Assembly: GCA_026826555.1 (NCBI GenBank) | Contig: JAKSZT010038590.1 | Span: 713,367 to 777,366 of the forward strand | DNA: 64,000 bases | From: Tolypeutes matacus | Lineage: Eukaryota > Chordata > Mammalia > Cingulata > Chlamyphoridae | Reading direction: 5' to 3' | Part shown: piece by piece, positions 1-11,859 of the stretch | Layout: each line of letters starts with the position of its first letter | Position numbering within the stretch: position 1 is the first letter of the stretch | Position numbers and translations under genes: made by a program | The notes under the pieces: generated by a model | The model's input: only the letters and a program-made list of their open reading frames with translations | The model's database searches: none | Told to the model about the DNA's origin: nothing

Positions 1-509
1 GGAGTTTTTCCATTCAGTGTTGACAGTTTCAACTAATTCATCTAAACAGGAGATGTATTATTGTAGTCAGCTATAACAAGGTTTGTACAAATTTTATTAT
101 TTTAGTGCACTTGGACTGTAGTATATTAGAAGAAACATAAGGTAAGAATGTAAAAATCAGTGCTGAGATGATTAAATATTTAATAATTAAACTTAATTGC
201 TATACTATAACTTCTTTTATATATAATCAGGTAAAATGTGTTCTTTTGAAACTTGTATTAATTAATGACAATTAAATCAATTTTCATGTAGATTTACAAG
301 CAACTAATAGCAGAAAATCTGTTTCCTCTCTGTAATTTCAGGAGAGAATTTAATGATAGGGATCAAGGTGATACAAAATAATATATTATATATTTGATGA
401 ACATTTGGAAGTATAATGCTTCTCTTCATCAAAAATCAGTGATACTGAGGAAAGCTTCTTTGAAGATTAAAAGCCAGCACCAACTTATTTCACATAGGTG
501 ATCTTATGG
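1..509. repeat. Duplicated segment, copy A part 1
   Basis: This AT-rich, non-coding stretch aligns by eye with 32108-32645 in the same orientation. Shared blocks include aaaaatcagtgctgagat, catgtagattta, tatatttgatgaa and gaagattaaaa, in the same order with small gaps. It is therefore one part of an old direct duplication about 32 kb apart; a second part lies at 3213-5695. No known transposon was recognised in it, which favours segmental duplication over two insertions of one element, although an unlisted repeat cannot be excluded. Confidence 0.75.
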
Positions 510-813
510 TTTAAGCCAAAGGAGAGATTAATGGAGATTTTGAAATGGAAATCAAGAATGAAATATTTGGGATTAATTTTAGCCAAGGGTGTAAAGTACA
601 AAGAACACTACAAAACTTTTCTTAAAGGACTCAAAGAAGAACTAAATTTATTGAAGTATATTCCATATTCATGGATAAGGAGACTAAATATTGTTAAGAT
701 GTCAATTCTACACAAAGCAATCTACCAATTCAATACAATCCCAATCAAAATTTCAACAGCCACATTAACAGAAATGGAAAAGCCAATCAACAAATTTATA
801 TGGATGGATATAG
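510..813 (+). pseudogene. L1 ORF2 C-terminal fragment
   Basis: The plus frame reads KYLGLILAKGVKYKEHYKT, then SWIRRLNIVKMSILHKAIY and INKFIWMD. These match the conserved region downstream of the reverse transcriptase in mammalian LINE-1 ORF2. Only about 100 codons survive, with no start or stop of its own. It abuts duplication copy A on the left and is cut off on the right by the start of a MaLR-type LTR. It is a dead L1 scrap, and its place in ORF2 is well supported by the motif order. Confidence 0.88.
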
Positions 814-3072
814 TGTTAAATATATTAACTCAGAAAAACATGTCCTCAAATCTAATTCATTCTTGTATGTGTGAACGCATTGTAAGTCAAACTTTCTGAT
901 GAGTGTAATACCCAGCCCAATCAGGGTGGAACTTAATCCTGTTACTGGAGTCCTTTATAATCAGAATGAAAGGCAGTAACCATGAGGAAAACCACAGCAA
1001 TCAAGAGCTGAACATCAATGGAACCTGGATAAGAATGGAGAGACCAGGAGATACCTCCATTTGTTTTGCCATGTGACAAGCTAAGGACCAAAGATTGCCA
1101 GCAGCCAGCCCCAGAATGCAATGGTCTTTAGAAGAAAATATCACCTTGATTATGCCTTAGTTTTGGACTTTGTGCCAGCCTCAACCCGTGAGTGAATAAA
1201 TTCCCATTCTTTTACCTGACTCATTTCATGGATTTTGCTTGTTCAGCCTTAGAAACTAAAATAGATTTTGGTAGCAGGAGAGTGGGTTCTGCTATTGCAA
1301 ATACCAAAAATGTGGAAGCAACATTGAAATTAGGTAATGGGTAGAGGCTGGAAGAACTGTGAGGTGCTTGATAGAAAAAGTTTAAATTCCTTTGAAGAGT
1401 ATGTCAGTAGAAATATGGATGCAAAATATACTTGCAATGAGGCCTTAAACATCAATGATGAATGTGTTAGTGGAAGCTGGAAGGAAGGAGATCCTTGTTT
1501 GAAAGTGGCTGAAACTTGGTAAATTTGGGTTCTGATGTTAGACATCAAGCAGAACTCGAAAATAATGAACATGGATATTACCTGAGGAGACTTTCAGGCT
1601 AACTGTGGAAAATTCAGCCAGGTTTCTTCTTTCAGCTTATAGTAGAATGTGAAAGGAAAGGGATAAGCTGAGAACTGAACCCATGGGCACAAAGAAACCA
1701 GAGATTGATGGTTTGGAAATTTTTCAGCTTCTGGAAAATGAGTCCCCAGAGAATAGTGCTCCATGTGATGGTTTAACTGAACATGGAACCAGTCAACCAT
1801 TTCAGGGGAAGCTGAGATTAGAAACGCAGTTATGCAAGAAATATCTTTGGAAGGCTCTATTGGTAGATAGTTTGGAAACCTATGAACTACATAAAAAAGT
1901 TAGAAGTTCTTTTTAGAGATTTGTATTAACAGGGCCACTGCCCGTCTGGACTCATAGGGGCAGAGAATGGACAGATTGAAGGAAGAATGCCTTCAAGGGA
2001 ATAAACATGGAAGTTGAATCAGGACCAAAGACATCTCCTCAGGCCAAGAGTGCTGTCTCACCCATGTATGTGACATCTCAAAGAGGATGGGATCAGTGTC
2101 CCAGGGTTGGCAGAGAGTCCAGTGACTATCCCCTTGTTCAGAGAGCATATCATCCCAGCATTAGGGGAGATAACAGCTAGTGCACAAGTACTTGGAAGAA
2201 GTGTGGTCACTATTCCATCAGGTCAGTAGAAAAAACATGGATCTGTAGATGACTCTCAGTCCTTTAAATCTGATGGAGTCTGACTTACTGGGTTTCAGAA
2301 TTGTGTGAGACCTGAGACCCATATTTTCTTTCAGATCTTTTTCATATTGGAATGGAAATGCTTATCGTATGCGTGTTCCTCCATTATTATTTAAAGCAGG
2401 CAATTTGTTCTCTAGGTTTCACAGGTCCACAGATAGAGGGAGATTCAGGCAGACAACCCTCATAATTGATTTCGATGAGGCATTGTACTTACCATTGTTA
2501 ATGAAATGACTTAATGCTTTTGGGATTTTGTGATTAAATGAATGTAGTTTCAATAAAGAAAGAATATGTCTTTTGGGGGTCCAGAGGGTGTAGTAGGGTG
2601 GTTTGAAGATTTATTATCCCAGAAAAAACAGTTTTTTGAATTTAATCAAGTCCTATGTGAAAACATTTGAATTTAATCAAGTCCAATGTAGTACCCTTTT
2701 GATGAGGGTACTACATTTAAGGGGTGACATAGCCAAATCAGAGTGAGTCTTAACACTATTACTGGAGTCCTTTAAAGGCAAAATGAAATTCAGACAGAGT
2801 GAGAGAAAGCCACAGAGTGAGGAATTGAACACAACAGAAACAAGAAGTGAGACACCAGGTTACACCTGCATTTACCTTGCTTTGTGACAATTTAAAGATG
2901 AAAGATTGCCAGCAGCCATCCCCTGAACAGCACAGTCTGTGAAAAAAGCATTGCCTTAATGATGCCTTGATTTGGAAATTTTTTTACCTCAAAACATGAA
3001 TGAATGAATTTCCATTGTTAGATCTGACACATTTCATGGTTTTTGATTGATCAGCCCAGGAAACTAGAAACT
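814..3072 (+). mobile_element. ERVL-MaLR-type provirus (LTR-internal-LTR)
   Basis: A 5' LTR (about 814-1263) and a 3' LTR (about 2589-3072) share the block GATTGCCAGCAGCCA, an AATRAATTYCCATT tract and an end close to GAAACTA. Just after the 5' LTR is a primer-binding-like TTTGGTAGCAGGAG at about 1266. The interior resembles MaLR (THE1/MST) internal sequence: AATGTGGAAGC, GGGTAGAGGCTGGAAGA and GGATCCTTGTTTGAAA-like blocks, ending with the MaLR 3' internal block near 2280-2580. MaLR interiors lack a working pol, and none is seen here. The open frames at 1337-1522 and 1683-1916 are incidental. The two LTRs are clearly diverged, so this is an old insertion. Confidence 0.82.
2635..2714. repeat. 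31-bp duplication and perfect 9-bp hairpin inside LTR
   Basis: The block TTTGAATTTAATCAAGTCC occurs twice, 31 bp apart, at 2635 and 2666. Next to it GTAGTACCC (2688-2696) is followed after 9 bases by its exact reverse complement GGGTACTAC (2706-2714). Both lie in the 5' part of the 3' LTR. This is probably local slippage; no function is inferred. Confidence 0.75.
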
Positions 3073-3212
3073 ATCTTTCTTTAATATTTTATAAAAGTTA
3101 TTCAATTTTTATTTTCTATTAATTCATTGTTTTTCTATTTCATTTTATTTCTGAAGATTTATATTATTCTTTTTTTTTTAAGTTTGGTCTTTTTTTTTTC
3201 TCTCTGTTTTAG

Positions 3213-5695
3213 TAGTATTTACCAGAGGGTATTGTCCTCAATTGGAACAACTTTTGTTAGGTTTTTTTGTCTTAACTTTATTCCTGAGTTAATCAAATAC
3301 ATTTGACATACTTGCTGGCAATAAATAAAGCTTCTCCCAGGCCTTCCTGAGATTTGGAATTTATGCATTGTTCTCAATCTTGTAAACAGGCTCTCTTGGA
3401 ATGTTGATTCTCCATCTGCACATACATAGCCAGACTTCAACTAAGGAGCTACAGAGAATCCCTGAACAAATATTTAATTAATTTATTTTATTTTATTTTA
3501 TTTTTTTATAACAATGGTATAAAGGATTGGAATTGGACGGGTCCATCATCATCATTTTGTTAGTTGTCCAGGGAAAGCCCAAAAAGTGGGATAATAAGGT
3601 CACCTCCTTCTGATACACAAGCTTTTGGATATCAAATGGTGGAAATACTTATTTCTGCTATTTAGGTATGCAAGACATTTACATTCTGCTTGTACTCTGT
3701 ATCTCCCAAGCAAGCAAGTAGTAGACAAAGGCAGGGTAAACATGAGACCCTTATCAAATTGTTCCATTACCTCATGGATAACTACCTGTTACAACATTTT
3801 CCAATGCCTGAAAACAGTTTTCATATGCATTTTGTTCAGGATTAGAGTTGTCATTATGGCAGGAGAATTTGTGTAACACTTGCACTCTCACAGCATATGG
3901 CAAAATTGGATCAAAGATTATAAATCTTTTCTGATTTTAATGACAATATGGTTTGATCCTCTTATTATATTTTTCCCTATTTTTGTTATCACTCACTTTT
4001 TTTCCCTCTCATGAATTATTCTCACATTTTTGGCTTATTAAATAATGACTTTATTTTTCTTTCCTATTTGATAAATGTTATTCCATTTTATTTGCTTTTA
4101 ATTAATTGTTTTTCTATTTTTCCTTTTACTTTGCCCACTTTTTTTAGGTTAAATTAATTGGTTTTATTCTATTACCTAGAAATAATGTATTGTTTTTAAT
4201 TTGTTACCTGATTAATAATGGAGGAATTTAATGTTTCCATTAACCATCTGACTGCCATTTTATCTTACATGCAGAGCTAGGCACATTAGTCATTTTCACA
4301 TCCATTATATAAATATTCTATATTAAATATTTTATTGTCTATTTTACTAATAACAACTTAAGTTTATATTTTTAGTTATATTGATGTTGAATTTTAAAAT
4401 TGAAACATCTTGTTGTTTTACATTTTGAATATTAATTTAAAATATGTATTATATTTTTGTCAAGTAATACAGTTTATTTCATTTAAATTTTTAAAATTTA
4501 TTGAAATTTATATATTTAATTGTAATAGGTTTATAAATAACTCAAGGTTCCAACCTAGCTCCTGAAGGGCATAGATCTGGGCAGCCACAACCATAGGACA
4601 CACCTGGTAGATTCTTAGGCATATTCTTTATTTATTGGGATAAGCTGCTGTCTCTAAAGGCAGCAGCTTGGAGAATGAGGATTGGGCTCTGCAAAGAGGA
4701 GGAAAAATGAAGTGCAATATCAAGGGTCTCAGAAAAAAGACATTTCACAACAGAATTTCTGCTGGGGTCACAGGAAGCACATAAATGGGGTCTGGTGATA
4801 TTATTGTAGGAAGGAAGTATACAGCCTGTAGAAAAGTATAGTCTAAGATATCATTTGTATATTGTTTCCCTGTGGGGAGTTCTGTTACATTATCACTTGT
4901 TTTCTGCCCAAGCAGGTGGTTGTGTGCTGTGGGCTGAGCTTCACTTAGGGAAGCAGAGCCAGGGCCTGGGACCCACTGGACCCCCCACTTTCAGATGCTG
5001 GGAAAGAAAGTTTCAAATGTTATATTATGCAAATTTGAAATGACCAAATATATTATTCAGAGTTTATTAGTTTATGTTTTATTGCTGTAATAATTATATA
5101 TTAGATGTGTTTTGGTCATTTTCCCAATTCATTTATTCATTATATATTCTATTGCATATCTACAATGTACTACATACATATTACAAAAAAAATAAAATAT
5201 CTTTTACCTGTTGGGCACTATATTCTAGGTGGGTGATACAGAGAATTATACAGAAGTAAGTGATATGCAATGTTAGAAACTGAAAAGTTATACTAAGAAA
5301 ATGAAAATGTCAAACAACTAAGTGGGGAAAGAGTTCATGACAAGGGCATAACAAAGCAACTGGGAATAGTGTGGCCTGGGCAGGCCTCAATCCTCAAGGT
5401 GGGATTTGATCACAGGCTTGCATGGGGAAGATATAGCAATTCATATTCATGGGAAGAAATTGTTGTAAACAGGGGAACACCGATGTAAAGCCTCTTGCAG
5501 GTGGTAGACCATGCAGTGTAAGGAACTTCAAGGAGGTCAATCAAACAAGAGCAACATTCTATCACCTGGGGTGGTGTGTAATAATCAACCAAGCCTACGT
5601 ATATGGATGGTGAAAATGCTATGGGGAAAAACTAAGTAGAGGGGTTCCATGGAGACAATAGTGTTTGTTATCTTAAAAAATAATTTATCAAAAAT
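3213..5695. repeat. Duplicated segment, copy A part 2
   Basis: This stretch aligns with 44309-46090 in the same orientation. Shared blocks include GTTGATTCTCCATC, GGCAGGGTAAACATGAG, TCATGGATAACT, TTTTGTTCAGG, AAGTAAGTGATATGC-like and GGGTAATAATTAACTA-like sequence, spread over about 2 kb in conserved order. Copy A carries an extra 440-bp LTR at 4546-4987 that is absent from copy B. The last 600 bp of both copies look like a widespread ancient mammalian repeat (phrases like 'tttattgag', 'aaacaggggaacac', 'tgcagatgg'), whose class I could not fix. No coding potential is seen. Confidence 0.8.
4546..4987 (-). mobile_element. Solo LTR, absent from the paralogous site
   Basis: This LTR aligns end to end with the one at 53179-53605. 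Shared features are the start (GGTTCCAACC versus TGTTACAACC), TTTATTTATT near the first quarter, GGGTCTCA, TCTGGTGAT and GGGGACCCA-like ends. AATAAATAAA on the minus strand, near the far end of the LTR, supports minus orientation. The duplicated site at about 45362-45372 runs from GACTCATT straight into GATGATGGGAAAG with no insert, so the LTR arrived after the duplication. The retroviral class is not resolved, and the flanking target duplication is not clean. Confidence 0.78.
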
Positions 5696-6599
5696 TCCCC
5701 CTAGGATTATCAAATTTGAGCAAACTGAAAGAAGTGGAGAATCATACAAATACTTGGAGGAAGTATTTCAGATAAATAAAATAGCAAAAACAGCCTTATA
5801 GAATATTACTTACTCTTTCCTTTTATCTCAATATGTTGCTTCATTTTATTTTAATGAAAATTGTATAAGAAATATAATATGTTTGGTAGTGTATTTTGAC
5901 TCTGATTATCATTTTTTAGAGGAAATATTCTGTATAATAAGCATAAAATTTAAAATATGTCTTAATAAATGAAATTTTATTCTATTAATATTTCTAGCTT
6001 CCTTTTTGAAATGTATTTTTCTGTCTTTTTCCCTCTTTCTTGTTTGTTGTTTTGCTATTTTTAGATAGTTGCTCTACTATCCTCTCAGCACTCCTATATA
6101 TTGGAGCACCAATTTTCTATGAAAAATACTAACTTATTCTACACTGTTGTTCAAATATCCATAAAATTCTTAACTTCATTTTGAATGGACCTTTAATCTT
6201 TGTATAAGAATTTAAGAGTGACATGATATCAAATGGTCTACATGATAACAAAGTATAAATTTAATTAAGTTAATTTTATTTTCATTGAATCTTCTGGTTT
6301 TTTCATTAATTTCTGAAATACTTCTTGACATAAAGTTATTTAGAAAAATAATTATTTTCCTCTTTTAAATATTATATCAAAACTACCCCAAATATAACTA
6401 AGGAGAACATGAACTCAGGAAATACACATGGTTAAAGGAATGTTGACAGATCACCCAAGAATTAATAAACTAAAAACAAGAATAACTATCATTACTTTGA
6501 AGCTTGATATAACAAATGTGTTTTAAATTTAGTGGTTTTTTAACAGCATATTCAAAATGACAAGATATTTGGCAAATTTTGGACACTGACCCAAGAGTT
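5696..6599. other. AT-rich stretch, nothing firm
   Basis: The first 110 bp may continue the ancient dispersed repeat seen at the end of copy A. The rest is AT-rich, with no open frame of note, RNA gene, LTR ends or recognisable LINE motif. Confidence 0.5.
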
Positions 6600-7300
6600 A
6601 GAGGAGGTGGAACTTGGACCAAGTTTTCAAGGGACTCTGAGCTGCCACTCAAAAGCAAGTGTTTGTTTTATAACCCATCCTGCACAGAATGACTATATTC
6701 CAATTCTTGAAGAGGGCGGGGCCCAGGGCTTATTGTTTGAAGAGAGCAGGGCCACTGTCCAGGGGCTTGGAAGGGGTTGGGCTGCCAATCAAGCAGGCCC
6801 TGAGGACAAAACATTGATCCATAGATGACTGTCCTTGAAATCTAATGGAGTTTCCCCTGTTGGATTTCAAAATTGCTTGGGACACTGCCCTTTTGTCCTA
6901 ATTTCCATCCTCTAGAATGGGGATAACTATCTTGTGTCTGTCCCACGATTGTATTTTAGGATCAAATAACTTATTCTCTAGATTTCAAAGATCCACAGAC
7001 TGGAGAGGAACTATGCCCCAGGATGAACCACACCCACATCTGATTTTGATGAGACTTTGGACTTATTGTTATTAGTGAAATACCTTAAGGATTTGGGGAT
7101 ATTGGTGAATGTATTTAGCATGTGGGAAGAACATGTCATTTTTGTTTCTGAGGGAGGACTGTGGTAGCAGAAGTGTTCTTAATCTTAATTCTCATTCCTG
7201 TGGGCATAAGCCCTTTTATAAATAGAACCTCTTAATTATATTATGTTCATGTAAGGTGTGACTGTGAGATAAATAGCTTCTCATTTGCAAACTTTGTTTT
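6600..7300 (+). mobile_element. MaLR 3' internal fragment with start of 3' LTR
   Basis: Blocks such as GGGCTGCCAATCAAGCAGG, AATCTAATGGAGTTT, GATGAGACTTTGGACTT and TGGATTTCAAAATTG match the 3' half of MaLR internal sequence and the equivalent part (about 2260-2560) of the provirus at 814-3072. Near 7150 the sequence shifts to an LTR start of the same general type (TGTGGTAGCAGAAG), followed by sequence loosely like other MaLR-type LTRs here. The 5' half and the 5' LTR are missing. There is no coding capacity. Confidence 0.68.
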
Positions 7301-8601
7301 ACCCCTTCCTTCCCCTTTCTCTTTTCTTTCTGGGAAACATACAGAAAGTTTTCCAAGGGCCCTGGCCAAGATTTAAGGAATAAAGGAGATTTACTTAATC
7401 AGAAGGTACCTAGTATGCAGGGCAGATAATGCTGGTTGAAATGCTGCCCTGTGACCTTGAAGGAGGAAATTGTTTTGTACAAAGGCCCTACATACATGCA
7501 CCAAGAAAAATAAAAAACAAGTACAATGCTCAAGGTTTTGCCAACTGGGGCTATTTCCCTTCTAAATTGTCCTTAAGTTATGACCCAGAAAAGGGCTGTA
7601 GTGATAAACTGCTTCAATTTAATAATGATGAGGTGCTGCAGAAAATACAACTTAATGACTTAGTGGGTAGACAACACCCATTTAATGATGGATAGCTCAG
7701 ATCTCAAAGAATAAGTGTCCTAGAGTTAAATATTCAGTCTTTACTAAGTCCCAGTACAAGACAAAAACAGATTCTCAAAAGGAGAGTAAATATCTGTAGC
7801 GGATGCAAGTTTTGATCTCAAATCCCATGTGTCTGTGCTGTGTTTCTTATATACAGGTTTGAGAAAGGCTCCAAATGACATCGCTATTTGCCACTGACAC
7901 TTAAAGTAAAATTTTGTTATAGCCCAAGTCACAAAGCAGCTTCCATGGCAATCTCGACTTGTTGGAGTGATTCCTCTTATTCCAGTTCACACACAAAATA
8001 GCAGCCAAGTATTTAGCTTACTTGGTAAATATGCCATATTAGCAAACCAAATCAGAAATATGTTGTTTTCAAAATGCTTAGAGGACAATTAGGCATTCTG
8101 CCCTTTTGTGTTGTTGTTGTTATATGAGGGACCAGATGCAACAGATTATCCTTCATCTTAAAAGGTCTGCTTCACATTGTCCTATTAGCTTGTTGCCTAG
8201 AAATTTCACTGAAGTGTACATTTCCTGAAGTTTTTTTGTATTATTCATCCTCTAACATGAAAATGTCTTACCAATAAGTCTAGAGTAGTTGCTACTTCTT
8301 GCTCAATAAATCCAAACATCAAATATCATCATTTTAATAGAACAATGGGATGACTTCTAGAAGGGTCATTTGATGAAGGTAACTGCAGACTAAATTATGA
8401 CATAGGATGAAGATGTGCTATACCCATGAGGAAAGAAAATGAAGTTGTTTTGCTGGACTTACCAGCTGAAAATAAACTAACAAATATTGAAAAAAAAAAG
8501 TTTATGCCAAATCAATGGCTTCATACTATGTACCTGGGGATGTATTAATTCATTTCAGCAAAGATGCCCTACTTTAAACAGCAGCTGCAATTAGAGTAAC
8601 C

Positions 8602-9195
8602 ACATTGTATAGTGTTAGAATGTAACTTCTTGTCCACTGAGTTCATATGTTATTTTTTTTTTAACAGTTTGGATGGATTTATGCTTTATTAATAGTATCA
8701 ATAAAATTGATTTGTTAAAATAATTTTCATTTGATGTCCCTTTCTGGCTCTTGCTTATCACCATCCCAACAAGGCCACTGAACATTTCTTTCCTGCCACA
8801 GCAGGACAGTTCCCAGAACAGCATGTCCCACCATGAAATAGCTAAATTGGTACTGTCCCACTTTGTACCTGTGCACAACATCTACACACCCTTTCTGAAA
8901 ACCTGCCCAGTTCCCCAAGCTCAAAAAGAGCACTGCCAACCTGGGCAGGTAGGCTGAAGTCTCTCTTCAGACCCCCGCCATGCTGGCGACCTAATAATCT
9001 CCTGCCTGAATCTTAATCTGTCTCCTAATAATCTCCTGCCTGAATCTTAATCTGTCTCTGAGCCTCATTCATCTGGGGCCTAATATTTTGGCAGAAACCC
9101 TGGAGCTGAGGTCAGGGGACCCCACTTGTCTTGTTGTTTTTCTGGGCAAAAGTGGGACTTCTAAAGCACCTCCTTTTCTCAGCTTCCCTGTGAAC
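8602..9195. mobile_element. Insertion of about 590 bp nested in ERVL
   Basis: The related ERVL copy at 56455-56490 runs from CTGCAATTAGGGTAA directly into TTTATGGTAATTCACTGTC. Here the same two ends are separated by about 590 bp. The insert holds a GC-richer middle (8880-9130) and a 34-bp unit repeated twice in tandem. It may be an LTR or LTR-plus-leader, but I did not find clear TG..CA ends or a target duplication. The open frames in it are not convincing. Confidence 0.6.
8990..9057. repeat. 34-bp tandem duplication (2 perfect copies)
   Basis: The unit beginning CCTAATAATCTCCTGCC is present at 8990-9023 and again at 9024-9057 with no mismatch. It lies inside the insertion nested in the ERVL fragment. 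Confidence 0.9.
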
Positions 9196-9339
9196 CTAAC
9201 ATATAATTTATGGTAATTTACTGTCATCCTCCAAGATCCGTCTATTTTCTGCACCAGAAATAGAGGGAAGAATGGTAATGTGATGGAAACACCACCCTGC
9301 ATCCTTCTTACCTTTGATGGCAGATCTGATTTTCAACAT

Positions 9340-9790
9340 ATATGTGTGAATCAGAACTGTCTATTCAGTCCCATTGGTCAATGTATCTTTGTTTTCAACA
9401 ATACCACACTCTTGTTTATTTTAGCTATTTGATAAATCAAAAAATCACAGTATGTGGGAACTTTAATTTTATTCTACTTTCTCTAAGTTGTTTTGACTAT
9501 TGTAGACCTTTACATTTTCATCCACATTGTAAAATCAGGGTCAACTTGTTTTAAAAAAGAAGCTTACTTAAATTTTAATTGTGTTGCATTAAATCTATAG
9601 ATCAATTTGGCATTGCATTTAATTAATAGATCAAATGCTCCTAAAAGGTAAATACCAGTTTCATATTTCTTTAATTTTTTATTCTATTCAGATTCCATGA
9701 CCAACATTACCTAGCCACTAAGTTAGAATGCCTTGATGTTGATCCAAGGTATTCATGTACTTTTTAAAATTATCTTATAGTTTTCTATGT
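9340..9790 (-). mobile_element. Antisense L1 ORF2 fragment
   Basis: The plus-strand text (TCTATTCAGTCCCATTGGTC, then TTGCATTAAATCTATAGATC, then TTTGGCAT) follows the familiar order of antisense L1 ORF2 downstream of the reverse transcriptase. The open frame at 9342-9554 is a shadow on the wrong strand. The fragment is heavily diverged, and both ends are uncertain by tens of bases. Confidence 0.65.
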
Positions 9791-9898
9791 AGACTACCAG
9801 GCACTAGTCCATTGATTATTATATGTCATAATATACACAGTTATGGACTTTTGAAGAATTGAACTAGTTATATTACCAGTAAAACAAAACTGAACTTC

Positions 9899-9985
9899 AG
9901 GGACCTGATGTGTTACAGTGGTTGAGTGCCAGCTTCCCATGTACAAGGTCTTGAGCTCAATTCCCGGTCTCAGAACCCCAAAAAC
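9899..9985 (+). mobile_element. DAS-type tRNA-derived SINE fragment
   Basis: The stretch CAGTGGTTGAGTGCCAGCTTC..CCATGTACAAGGTC..GAGCTCAATTCCCGG matches the tRNA-like head of the SINEs at 23659 and 33603, including a degraded B-box. Only one head unit and a short A-rich end remain. Confidence 0.75.
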
Positions 9986-11859
9986 TTTTTAATTTGAGGT
10001 AATTTAAGTCATCCACATAATGCCAAAACTAATAAGTATTTGATCTAGGAATGTGTATTTAAAAAGTAATCATTTGATTACTTTTTCAATCCTATGCAAT
10101 ATGGTTTTTCCATAGAGGGATCTTTTTTTACTATAAGGCAAAATGTTCTCTTGTAGTCATTTTTATCATGTAGTCTTTGTTCCATAAAATTTCACGTGTT
10201 TTATGGAAATAAAACCTCATCTGTTGTACAAGGGAGTTATTGTGTTTTCTCCTTTGGCTTCCCCTATGGACTCCTAGAAGAGATATAAAATGGTATAAAT
10301 ATCTAAATACATAATATCCAAGGCATATTAAAATTGAATGGTCAATTCAATTCCAGAGGTTTCTCATTACACAATATTTTAGAAACTATAACTCTGAGTC
10401 TTAAACTAGGGTATATGCTATAATAATTATACTTGAGATAGTTTGTTCTAGTCTACTCATGTATGTATTGAAACTGAAGCACATGCCTTCCAGGGAACAT
10501 AGCAGGGAAAAGAAAAATGTCTCATTTTATATTTTAGTCAATACAGTTGCAAATCAGAAATGTGCTTTAATTTTCTTGATGGAATATAAAGGAATAGGGG
10601 CAGTAGAAATAAATGACTATATTTAAATAATAGAGAAATTATTAAAGACAGAGAAAATGAATTTTCAATTATCTGTTGGGTATATGTCACTTTAAGATCA
10701 TAATTATTTCTTAAGATAGAGGATCATAAATGTATTTTACATTTAATTTTCTACTTAAATAACTTATTTAGAAATTGTTTTATTTTACTGTCATTTTTAT
10801 AATTTAATTTTCTTTTAAGCTTGTGGGCATTACCAAAAGAATTTAACTAAATGAAGGTATAGCTGTTATTTTTTCTTGGCAATAATGATTCCAGAAATTT
10901 GCATTTCACCATGGAATTTTTTTATATGGTTGAGTGGCTTAGCATGTGGAGGCAGAGAAACCTGATCTTGAATCCTGGCCCTGTTAGTAATTAGTCACAT
11001 GCCCTTGATCAAATATTTTTTATCTAGCTTGTCATGATGTTTCATGTATAAAAGGGCACTAAATTATTTAGTTCAATTGTTCCTAAATAGTTTTTATAAA
11101 TTAACATTCAAATATTTCTAGTCCCTAGTAACCTCTTAATAATATATGATAGCTGATATCATAACTTTCTTTCTTCTCAAGTTTAGTGTTTTAAAAAACT
11201 TCTCATTCAAGTCTATTTGTTTTCAGACTGCATGAGAATTGGCCAAATGGTTTTATTTTAGTTTCTCAGATTGATTGTGCTTTTTAAATTCTGTATACCT
11301 CAACCTCCTTTTTAACTGATATCAGCTCAACACAACACAACCAGTTCAATAATCCAAAACATTAATTAACTGGGATATCTGTTTGCAGAGCAGATTAGAT
11401 GAAATTGCAAAACACTGTATATTTTCTCTACCAAGTTTCCGGTTCATTATAGTGTTGTAGAGAATTTCTGTAGTGGGATGTGATTTGTGACAAAACATAC
11501 GTTCATTTGAAAATCAATGTCTTGCTTTTCAGAGATCAGTGACAAGAATTGACAGGAAATTATATTGTCAAAAGTATAAGGAAAATTTAAATAAAATATT
11601 TAATTATTTCATTGACATGTGCATAAGCAGAATGTGGTGGCAAATCATTTTGGTCCCTAATGGCACAGAATATTGTTATTCACTGGATTTATTCTCAAAT
11701 AGAATGATACTGAATACATATTTGGTGTCATATAACAAACATATGTATAACTTAAGAAATTTCTTGCTTCTGATTTAAGGCCCATTAATTACTTAATGCT
11801 TTGATGAAAGGCAATTGATAGTATAAATTCCTATTTATATTAGTTAAATAAAATGTGGA
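9986..11859. other. AT-rich intergenic stretch
   Basis: Apart from the MIR-like relic at 10920-11040, I recognise no transposon, RNA gene or coding frame here. The 79-codon frame at 11539-11778 shows no recognisable motif and is most likely chance. Confidence 0.5.
10920..11040 (+). mobile_element. MIR SINE relic
   Basis: The order GTGGAGGCAGAGAAACCTGATCTTGAATCCTGGCCCTG, then TTAGTCACATGCCCTTGATCAAAT, follows the MIR core (discovered by eye; about 70 percent alike). MIRs are ancient mammalian tRNA-derived SINEs, so divergence is expected. Confidence 0.65.

Larger units (their letters stand above)
7375..9310 (-). mobile_element. ERVL internal (pol) fragment with reverse transcriptase start
   Basis: On the minus strand, 9210-9302 reads PLFLVQKIDGSWRMTVNYHKL-like sequence, the conserved opening of an ERV-L reverse transcriptase (the DGSWRM..DYRKLN region). 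The stretch 7440-8600 aligns well with 55200-56465, another ERVL copy in the same orientation. Shared blocks include CATGTCTGTGCTGT, GCCACTGACACTT-like and CAGCAGCTGCAATTAG. The reading frame is broken throughout, for instance across the nested insertion at 8602-9195. The gag part and both LTRs are missing. This is an old, inactive piece of endogenous retrovirus. Confidence 0.78.
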
